Positions 58,245 to 64,000 of a stretch of 64,000 bases of DNA are shown here, piece after piece. The stretch covers positions 248,001 through 312,000 of the forward strand of contig NZ_SOSI01000002.1 of assembly GCF_029760855.1 (NCBI RefSeq), read 5' to 3'. This DNA comes from Erythrobacter litoralis (GTDB taxonomy: Bacteria > Pseudomonadota > Alphaproteobacteria > Sphingomonadales > Sphingomonadaceae). Positions within the stretch are counted from its first letter, which is position 1. Each line of letters begins with the position of its first letter. The notes under the pieces were generated by a model. That model saw only the letters and a program-made list of their open reading frames with translations, was not told where the DNA came from and searched no databases. Position numbers and translations under genes: made by a program.

Positions 58245-58886
58245 ATGAAAAAAGCAATTTTGGCAGCTGCCCTGATGGGTGCGATTGCTGCGCCCGCGGC
58301 CTATCTTTCGGCACAAGATCCCGAGGTCGCCGGTCAAATGAACGCCTCGCGCGTCACCGCCGGCACCTATGCGACCGATCCGGCCCATACGCTGGTCGAA
58401 TGGAGCGTCGGGCATTTCGGCTTCAATCCCTATTTCGGCCTGTTCGGCGATATCGAGGGCACGTTGCAGCTCGATCCGGCGAACCTCGGAGCCGCCAGCG
58501 TCGATATCAGCATCCCCATCGCTTCGGTTGCCGTGCCGAGCGAAGGGCTGCGCGACCATTTGCTACGCCCCGGGAAGGATGGCGGCGATCCCGATTTCTT
58601 CGGTGCGGAGCCTGGAATGGCGCGCTTCGTTTCCACTAGCGTCACTCCGCTCGGTGCCAATCGCGCGATCATCAATGGCACGCTGACCATGAACGGGCAA
58701 AGCGGCCCGGTCGCGCTCGTCACGCAGTTCACCGGTGCGGGCACCAATCCGATGAACCAGGCGGAAACGGTCGGCTTCACAGCCGAAACCACCATCCAGC
58801 GCTCGCAGTGGGGCATCGATTACGGCATCCCGAACGTCGCCGACGAGGTCGACCTCAAGATCAGTGCGGCTTTCGAAAAGCAGTGA
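58245..58886 (+). CDS. YceI family exported lipid-binding protein
   Basis: A 213-residue periplasmic lipocalin-like protein. The signal peptide MKKAILAAALMGAIAAPAA is followed by the YceI domain: YATDPAHTLVEWSVGHFGF, FGDIEGTLQLDP, VTPLGANRAIINGTLTMNG and the C-terminal WGIDYGIPNVADEVDLKI. Family members bind polyisoprenoids or related lipids. AAGGAATAAGAG precedes the ATG. It follows ilvC by 135 bases with its own likely promoter and precedes the hydroxyacid dehydrogenase by 19 bases. Confidence 0.94.
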   Translation: MKKAILAAALMGAIAAPAAYLSAQDPEVAGQMNASRVTAGTYATDPAHTLVEWSVGHFGFNPYFGLFGDIEGTLQLDPANLGAASVDISIPIASVAVPSEGLRDHLLRPGKDGGDPDFFGAEPGMARFVSTSVTPLGANRAIINGTLTMNGQSGPVALVTQFTGAGTNPMNQAETVGFTAETTIQRSQWGIDYGIPNVADEVDLKISAAFEKQ

Positions 58887-58905
58887 GGCGGGATAGGCAG
58901 TCGCG

Positions 58906-60054
58906 ATGAAACTTGCCGACTGCCACAACATCGATGATTTCCGCCGCCTCGCCAAAAAGCGGCTGCCTTTTCCGGTGTACGACTACATTGACGGGGCGGC
59001 GGACGACGAGACCACCAAGGCGCGCAATACCAGCGCTTTCGACCATGCCGATCTCGTGCCCGATGTGCTGGCGGGTGTCGGCGCTATCGATACCTCTTGC
59101 ACGATCCTGGGCCGAAAGAGTGCGCTCCCCCTCATGCTAAGCCCGACGGCCTTGCAACGCGCCTTTCATACCGATGGCGAAATGGCGGTCGCAAGAGCCG
59201 CGGAAAAGTTCGGCGTGTGGTTCGGCATCTCTAGCCTCGCCACGCATTCGATCGAGGATATTGCCACGACAACGCAAGGGCCAAAGCTGTTCCAGCTTTA
59301 CGTTCATAAGGACAAAGGGCTCAACGCATCGATGATTGAACGCTGCAAAGCGGCACGCTTCGGTGCGCTGGCGCTGACGGTCGACACCATCGTTTCCGGC
59401 AAGCGCGAGCGATGCCTGCGTTCGGGATTCACCACCCCGCCCCGCTTCACTCCGCGTTCGATCTGGAGTTATGCCACCCGTCCGCGCTGGACGCTCGATT
59501 ATATATTCGGTTCGAAATTCCGCCTTCCCCAGCTTGACGGCTATGTGGCGGAGGGGACCGGCAAGGCGGTGAGCATCCAGGATTATTTCAACACCATGCT
59601 CGATACGAACATGGATTGGGATACCGCCGCACGCATCCGGCAGGACTGGGGAGGCACCTTCGCTCTCAAGGGCGTGATGAGCGCCGCCGACGCCCGCCGC
59701 GCGGTAGAGATCGGAGCGGACGCGATCATGCTTTCCAACCATGGTGGACGTCAACTGGACGGCAGCCGTTCGCCATTCGATCAGTTGCCCGAAATAGTCG
59801 ACGCGGTCGGAGGCAAGATCGAAATCATTCTCGACGGCGGCGTGCGGCGGGGGACGCATGTCCTGAAAAGCATGGCGGCAGGTGCGACCGCGGTGAGTGG
59901 TGGACGCCTCTATCTTTATGCGCTGGCTGCGGCAGGACAGGCCGGCGTAGAGCGTGCTCTCGGTATCCTCAAAGACGAGATCGAGCGGGGAATGCGCCTG
60001 ATGGGCATCACTTCGGTGGATCAGCTGACGCGCGAACGGCTGCGCTGGCGCTAG
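58906..60054 (+). CDS. lldD: FMN-dependent alpha-hydroxy acid dehydrogenase (L-lactate dehydrogenase-like)
   Basis: A 382-residue TIM-barrel flavoprotein of the LldD/glycolate oxidase family, oxidising L-lactate or a related hydroxyacid into the quinone pool. It has YDYIDGAADDE (FMN loop), the TVDT strand, the active-site SNHGGRQLDGSRSP with the base His, and DGGVRRGTHVLK for phosphate. The loop between 180 and 230 is longer than in soluble oxidases, typical of membrane-associated members. The stop overlaps the thioesterase stop by 4 bases, tail to tail. Confidence 0.93.
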   Translation: MKLADCHNIDDFRRLAKKRLPFPVYDYIDGAADDETTKARNTSAFDHADLVPDVLAGVGAIDTSCTILGRKSALPLMLSPTALQRAFHTDGEMAVARAAEKFGVWFGISSLATHSIEDIATTTQGPKLFQLYVHKDKGLNASMIERCKAARFGALALTVDTIVSGKRERCLRSGFTTPPRFTPRSIWSYATRPRWTLDYIFGSKFRLPQLDGYVAEGTGKAVSIQDYFNTMLDTNMDWDTAARIRQDWGGTFALKGVMSAADARRAVEIGADAIMLSNHGGRQLDGSRSPFDQLPEIVDAVGGKIEIILDGGVRRGTHVLKSMAAGATAVSGGRLYLYALAAAGQAGVERALGILKDEIERGMRLMGITSVDQLTRERLRWR

Positions 60055-60473
60055 CGTCCCGTCGCGGCCTGCGAGGCGGCGACTACCCGCCCCGCATCGG
60101 CAAGCAAGATCGTGCTGGTCGCTTTGGCCAGGACCGCGCCATTGGCGTCCTTGAGGTGTCCTTCGTAAAAACTGGTACGCTTGCCGTGCCGCTCGAGCCA
60201 AGCTTCGGCGATGATCGGCCCGGGCCGGGTCGGCGCGAAAAAGCTCACCTTGATCTCGAGCGTCATCGGCACGATGCCACTACCGTTCTTTGCAATGGCG
60301 GCGTGCGCCATCGCCGCGTCGATCCAGCCAGTGATGAAACCGCCCTGCACTACTCCGCCCGAATGGCACTGCTCGCGCTTCGCCTCGTATTCGAGGCTCG
60401 CCCGTCCTTCCGGGTCGGTCGAAACAATCCGCACCAGCCCCATCGTGTCGTACAGCGAATGCCCTTCGGCCAT
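60051..60473 (-). CDS. PaaI-family acyl-CoA thioesterase
   Basis: A 140-residue hot-dog-fold protein with the PaaI pattern QCHSGGVVQGGFITGWIDAA, in which the His-Gly-Gly and Asp/Gly lie at the active site, and MTLEIKVSFFAPTRPG on the next strand. The substrate CoA ester is unknown. ATG 60473 follows GGAGAGGG; longer frames upstream lie in the leuA control region. Confidence 0.9.
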   Translation of the reverse strand: MAEGHSLYDTMGLVRIVSTDPEGRASLEYEAKREQCHSGGVVQGGFITGWIDAAMAHAAIAKNGSGIVPMTLEIKVSFFAPTRPGPIIAEAWLERHGKRTSFYEGHLKDANGAVLAKATSTILLADAGRVVAASQAATGR

Positions 60474-60506
60474 CGGTCCCTCTCCTATTCCGCGCAATAT
60501 AATGTC

Positions 60507-60536
60507 TTGCGATGCCGCGCACCGTTTCGCTTTACA
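60507..60536 (+). promoter_or_regulatory. candidate leuA leader promoter
   Basis: TTGCGAT (60507-60513) and GCTTTACA (60529-60536), 15 bases apart, loosely fit the alphaproteobacterial promoter pattern and would start RNA about 20 bases before the leader ORF. Weak match. Confidence 0.3.
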
Positions 60537-60566
60537 ACCCCTCCCAGCATTGGGCATAGCGGGTGC

Positions 60567-60617
60567 GTGATCGCAACGTCCGGCCTGCTTCTACGACTTA
60601 CGCGCCCTTGGGCGTGA
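60567..60617 (+). CDS. leuL: candidate leu operon leader peptide
   Basis: A 16-residue reading frame, GTG start, translating as MIATSGLLLRLTRPWA, 81 bases before leuA. Codons 7-9 are CTG CTT CTA and codon 11 is CTT, so four of five consecutive codons are Leu, and CTT/CTA are scarce in the genes around. The last codons (60605-60614) form one arm of a long-range hairpin. This is the layout of a ribosome-mediated attenuator. Start codon and ribosome site (GCGGGTG) are weak, so the exact N-terminus is uncertain. Confidence 0.6.
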   Translation: MIATSGLLLRLTRPWA

Positions 60618-60657
60618 ACTGCGGCGTGCCCGAACCGGCGTGCCGAGCGCCCAAGGG
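60605..60657 (+). promoter_or_regulatory. hairpin of the leuA leader (attenuator-like)
   Basis: CCCTTGGGCG (60605-60614) pairs perfectly with CGCCCAAGGG (60648-60657), a 10-bp stem enclosing 33 bases that include a repeated CGGCGTGCC. The first arm lies within the end of the leader ORF, so a ribosome stalled at the Leu codons would block it. No T-run follows, so termination, if any, would be Rho-linked or the effect would be on translation. Confidence 0.55.
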
Positions 60658-60698
60658 ATAACAAGCCTCGAAGCCCCTGCCCGATCAGAGTACATCCC

Positions 60699-62375
60699 AT
60701 GCCCATGCTGAGCGACCCTAGCGCCAAATACAGCGCCTTCCCCCAAGTCCCCTTGCCCGACCGGCAGTGGCCGACACGCACCATCTCCGCCCCGCCCCGC
60801 TGGCTTTCGACCGATCTCCGCGACGGCAACCAGGCGATTGTCGACCCGATGGATGCCCACAAGAAGAACCGCTTTTTCGATCTGCTGGTCGACATCGGTG
60901 TGAAGGAGATCGAGGTCGGCTTTCCCAGCGCAGGCGCGACCGAGTTCGACTTCATCTCCGGCCTTGTGAAATCTGGCCGCATTCCGGACGATGTAAACGT
61001 ACAGGTCCTGACGCAAAGCCGCGAGGACCTCATCCGCACCAGCTTTGCCAGTCTTGCCGGGGCGCGTGCGGCGATCGTCCATCTTTACAATGCAGTAAGC
61101 CCGGCCTGGCGCGAACAGGTCTTCAATATGAGCTGCGATCAGGTGCGCGACATTGCCGTGACAGGCGCGAAAGTGATGCGCGACGAGGCTTCGGCGCATC
61201 CCGATACCGATTGGCATTTTCAGTACAGCCCCGAGACCTTCTCGACCGCAGAGCTGGATTTCAGCCTTGAGGTTTGCGAGGCGGTGATGACGGTTCTCGC
61301 ACCGACGCCCGAGCATCCGATCATCCTGAACCTGCCCGCCACGGTCGAGGCAGCGACGCCGAATATCTATGCGGATCAGGTCGAGTATTTCATCCGCCAC
61401 CTCCCTAATCGCGAGAGCGCCGTCATTTCGCTTCATACCCACAACGATCGCGGCACGGGGGTCGCTGCGGCGGAACTGGCTTTGATGGCGGGCGCGGACC
61501 GGGTGGAAGGCTGCCTTTTCGGCAATGGCGAGCGGACCGGCAATTGCTGTCTCGTGACGATGGCGCTCAACATGTACACGCAGGGCATCGATCCCGCACT
61601 CGACTTTTCCGACATCGACAGGGTGATCGAGACGGTCGAATACTGTAACGAGTTGCCCGTCCACCAGCGCCATCCTTATGGTGGCGAACTGGTCTACACC
61701 GCCTTTTCCGGCAGCCATCAGGACGCGATCAAGAAGGGCTTTTCCGCGCGGGAAGCGCAGAACGATCGCGAATGGCGCGTGCCCTATCTCCCGATCGACC
61801 CTGCCGATCTCGGCCGCAGTTACGAGGCGGTGATCCGCGTCAATTCGCAGAGTGGAAAGGGTGGCTTCGCGTGGGTGCTGGAGCAACATCAGGGCCTCAA
61901 GCTGCCCAAGAGGATGCAGGCCGATTTCAGCCCGCACGTCCAGCGTATGGCCGACGAACTGGGCCGCGAATTGAACGCCGCCGATATCTGGCGTGCATTC
62001 CGGGAGGCGTATCACGTGCAGTCTTCGCCCAAGCACTTCCAGCTGGTCGATTACGAGGAACGCCGGGCGGCGGACGGTACGCGACTTTTCACAGGTACGA
62101 TCGCCGTGGAGGGGCAGGAGCAAACAGTGTCGGGTCGCGGCAACGGTCTTATTTCGAGCGTGCTGTCCACGATCGAGGAAGCGTTCGGCCTGTCACTCGA
62201 AGTGGTCGATTACACCGAGCACGCGCTCACCACGGGGCGCGACAGCCGTGCTGCCGCTTATCTCGAATGCCGTGACCAGAATAGCCGCACGATCTGGGGT
62301 TGCGGGATCGACGAAGATGTCGCGACCGCCAGCGTGCGCGCCGTACTTAGCGCTGCGAACTCGGCCGTCGGTTAG
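60699..62375 (+). CDS. leuA: 2-isopropylmalate synthase
   Basis: A 558-residue enzyme condensing acetyl-CoA and 2-oxoisovalerate, first step of leucine synthesis. STDLRDGNQAIVDPM lies near 37-51, the metal site LHTHNDRGTGVA and GCLFGNGERTGNCCLVTM follow, and a C-terminal regulatory domain from about 430 gives leucine feedback. Length and the N-terminal PRWLSTDLRDGNQ fit the long class II (yeast/actinobacterial) form rather than E. coli LeuA. It is preceded by the candidate leader peptide. The stop overlaps the ligD stop by 4 bases. Confidence 0.97.
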   Translation: MPMLSDPSAKYSAFPQVPLPDRQWPTRTISAPPRWLSTDLRDGNQAIVDPMDAHKKNRFFDLLVDIGVKEIEVGFPSAGATEFDFISGLVKSGRIPDDVNVQVLTQSREDLIRTSFASLAGARAAIVHLYNAVSPAWREQVFNMSCDQVRDIAVTGAKVMRDEASAHPDTDWHFQYSPETFSTAELDFSLEVCEAVMTVLAPTPEHPIILNLPATVEAATPNIYADQVEYFIRHLPNRESAVISLHTHNDRGTGVAAAELALMAGADRVEGCLFGNGERTGNCCLVTMALNMYTQGIDPALDFSDIDRVIETVEYCNELPVHQRHPYGGELVYTAFSGSHQDAIKKGFSAREAQNDREWRVPYLPIDPADLGRSYEAVIRVNSQSGKGGFAWVLEQHQGLKLPKRMQADFSPHVQRMADELGRELNAADIWRAFREAYHVQSSPKHFQLVDYEERRAADGTRLFTGTIAVEGQEQTVSGRGNGLISSVLSTIEEAFGLSLEVVDYTEHALTTGRDSRAAAYLECRDQNSRTIWGCGIDEDVATASVRAVLSAANSAVG

Positions 62376-64000
62376 ATATCGGGCAAATCCTGACTGGCGA
62401 AACCCCAGCCTGACAGCGCCTTGCTCTGTGCCCTGTCGAGGAGGCGCTTCGCATCGTCGATGGAGTAGGGCTTGGCGTCCTTCATCGCTTTGAGTTCGTT
62501 CCAAGCGATCGGCACTGCAACCGGCGCCCCCTCGCGGGCACGGGCTGAATAGGCGACGACGGCAGTGGAACCGCGCTGGTTGCGCAGCCAGTCGATGAAG
62601 ATTTTTCCCTTGCGCTTGGCCTTGCTCATCGTTGCGGTAAAGCGGTCCGGTTCGGCGAGCGACAGGGCCTTGGCGAAGCGGCGGGCGAAGTCCTTATGCG
62701 CCTCCCATGAATGCCCCGGCGTCAGTGGCACGACGACATGCACGCCCTTGCCGCCCGATAGCATGGCGAAGCTGACGAGGCCGATGTCCGACAATCGATC
62801 GCGAATGTCCGTGGCTGCCGCCTTGACGTCATCGAAGTTGAGGTCCTCGTCGGGATCGAGGTCGAAGATCATGCGGTCGGGCTTTTCGACCGCCTCGCTG
62901 CGCGATGCCCAGCCATGGAATTCGATCGTCCCCATCTGCACGCATTGGAGGAGACCGCGTGCGTCCTCGACGAACAGGTAATCCTCGTGGCCGCTGTCCT
63001 TCTCCGCGATGGAAACGTGCCGCACCCTGTCGCCGAACGATCCACTATCGTGTTTCTGGAAGAAGCACTTGCGCGCCCTCCCCTGCGGACAGCGCACCAG
63101 GCTGATCGGGCGATGACCGGCGAAGGGCAGCATGATGCCGGCGACCGCTTCGTAGTAATCGGCAAGCTGCCCTTTGGTCTGTCCACTTTCGGGAAAAACT
63201 ACGCGGTCGCGGCTGCTGATCTTCACCTCGGTCGTTTCGGTCGGAGCGGTGTCGCTCTTTTCCGGTGTGACCTCGCTCGCATCCTTGTCGCCGCGCAGAG
63301 CAAGATAACTGCCGTGGCGAATATTTCCGTCGCCAGTGAATTCGGCGAACGCAATCTCGGCGACTAGGTTAGGCGTCAGCCATGTCACGCCCCGCGATGA
63401 CGGTTTGTCGACCTCGGCTGGCGGCGTCTTTCGCTCCAGCCGCTTCATTTTCGCCGCAAGATCATCGAGGTCGTCGGCGGTGAAACCGGTGCCGACATTG
63501 CCCTTATAGACCAATTCCCCATTTTCGTGCTGCGCCATCAAAAGCGAAGCGAAGGGCCTGCCTTTCGCGCCAGATTTCTTCCAGCCGATGATCACGAACT
63601 CCTGTCGCCGCGTGCATTTAACCTTCACCCAGCGCTTCGACCGGCTGCCGGAATAGAGGCCGTCGATGGTCTTGGAGATGATCCCTTCCTGCCCGGCGTC
63701 ACACATGCTTCGGTAAAGCGTTTCGCCCGCGCCGATCACATGGTCGGCCACGTGGATCGGCGGCTCTGCAGTACCGAGCAACGCTTCGAGCCGCTCCTTG
63801 CGCTCGATGTTCGGCAATTTGGCGAGGTCGTCGCCATCGAGTTCGAGCAAGTCGAACCCGTGAAATGCGAGCTTGTCGGATTGCGATTGCGAACCGTGAC
63901 CTCGCTTCAATACGCCCTGCAGCGTCGAGAAATCCGGATTACCTTTCGCATCGTAGGCAACGATTTCCCCGTCGATCAGGCATGACGGCAGGTCCAGCGC
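62372..64000 (-). CDS. ligD: ATP-dependent DNA ligase LigD (C-terminal part)
   Basis: The 542 visible residues are the C-terminal part; the 5' end is beyond the right edge. LigD with Ku performs non-homologous end joining. From the edge inward the ligase domain shows motif III (LIDGEIVAYDA), motif IV (EGIISKTIDGLYSG), motif V (RWVKVKC) and the OB fold. From about residue 255 of the visible part the primase-polymerase domain follows: RVVFPESGQTKGQ, FFQKHDSG, MIFDLDPDED with metal ligands, and SGGKGVHVVVPL. The Lig-Pol order implies an N-terminal phosphoesterase further right, as in Pseudomonas LigD. No ku gene is in the window. Confidence 0.95.
   Translation of the reverse strand, partial: ALDLPSCLIDGEIVAYDAKGNPDFSTLQGVLKRGHGSQSQSDKLAFHGFDLLELDGDDLAKLPNIERKERLEALLGTAEPPIHVADHVIGAGETLYRSMCDAGQEGIISKTIDGLYSGSRSKRWVKVKCTRRQEFVIIGWKKSGAKGRPFASLLMAQHENGELVYKGNVGTGFTADDLDDLAAKMKRLERKTPPAEVDKPSSRGVTWLTPNLVAEIAFAEFTGDGNIRHGSYLALRGDKDASEVTPEKSDTAPTETTEVKISSRDRVVFPESGQTKGQLADYYEAVAGIMLPFAGHRPISLVRCPQGRARKCFFQKHDSGSFGDRVRHVSIAEKDSGHEDYLFVEDARGLLQCVQMGTIEFHGWASRSEAVEKPDRMIFDLDPDEDLNFDDVKAAATDIRDRLSDIGLVSFAMLSGGKGVHVVVPLTPGHSWEAHKDFARRFAKALSLAEPDRFTATMSKAKRKGKIFIDWLRNQRGSTAVVAYSARAREGAPVAVPIAWNELKAMKDAKPYSIDDAKRLLDRAQSKALSGWGFASQDLPDI

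Noticed and set aside
59137-62123. Long minus-strand frames across lldD and leuA
   Set aside because: Both plus-strand enzymes are full length with catalytic motifs; the antisense frames are artefacts.

Overview
The window reads as chromosomal DNA of a GC-rich alphaproteobacterium, most likely an Erythrobacteraceae/Sphingomonadales member. The supporting marks are the split F0 cluster atpI-atpB-atpE-b'-b, a FYDLN-acid protein, a class II (CP4-like) AroA, a COQ4-type ubiquinone protein, an S16 with a long acidic tail, several exported S9/M2 peptidases, and frequent GTG/TTG starts. No prophage, IS element, CRISPR array or plasmid function is visible. About 70 genes cover almost everything; only two stretches slightly exceed 300 bases without a gene.

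Layout. 1-9192 (minus): the 5' end of rimK with its partner protease, a beta-propeller lipoprotein, an M2 peptidase, an alpha/beta hydrolase, a DsbA-like isomerase, a lipoprotein, asd and a DPP4-like peptidase. 9498-14690 (mostly minus): ffh-rpsP-rimM and trmD-rplS, split by an AT-rich membrane ORF and a thioredoxin-reductase-like gene, plus tRNA-Ala(GGC). 14782-22064: FYDLN protein, then aroA-membrane protein-cmk, a SYLF lipoprotein, rpsA, gloB and a quinone reductase. 22087-28659 (minus): the F0 ATP synthase genes and a ydbH-ynbE-ydbL operon. 28733-36459: radC, a DUF3857/transglutaminase/TPR protein, purB, lapA-like, pyrF, trpF and rpsD. 36536-38854: an AT-richer S9 peptidase and a small ORF. 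38858-48180 (all minus): xseB-ispA-coaD, a cyclophilin, queA, an ABC exporter, a DUF481 barrel, tgt, an SDR and an M50-like protease. 48274-54616: membrane protein, purL, nitroreductase, COQ4, serB and miaA. 54718-62375: branched-chain amino acid genes ilvB-ilvN-ilvC, YceI, an FMN hydroxyacid dehydrogenase, a thioesterase and leuA. The right edge is ligD, cut off.

Functional threads. Translation is heavily represented (S16, L19, S1, S4, SRP, RimM, TrmD, MiaA, QueA, Tgt, RimK). IlvBNC and LeuA form the valine/isoleucine/leucine branch. The most interesting non-coding signal is a short reading frame before leuA (60567-60617) with clustered Leu codons, including codons rare in this DNA, overlapping a long-range hairpin: a candidate leu leader-peptide attenuator. 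A perfect 12-bp hairpin also sits just before ilvB, a perfect TTACAT-TG-ATGTAA palindrome lies in front of the COQ4 gene, and a REP-like inverted repeat separates ilvN and ilvC. All base-composition statements are by eye.
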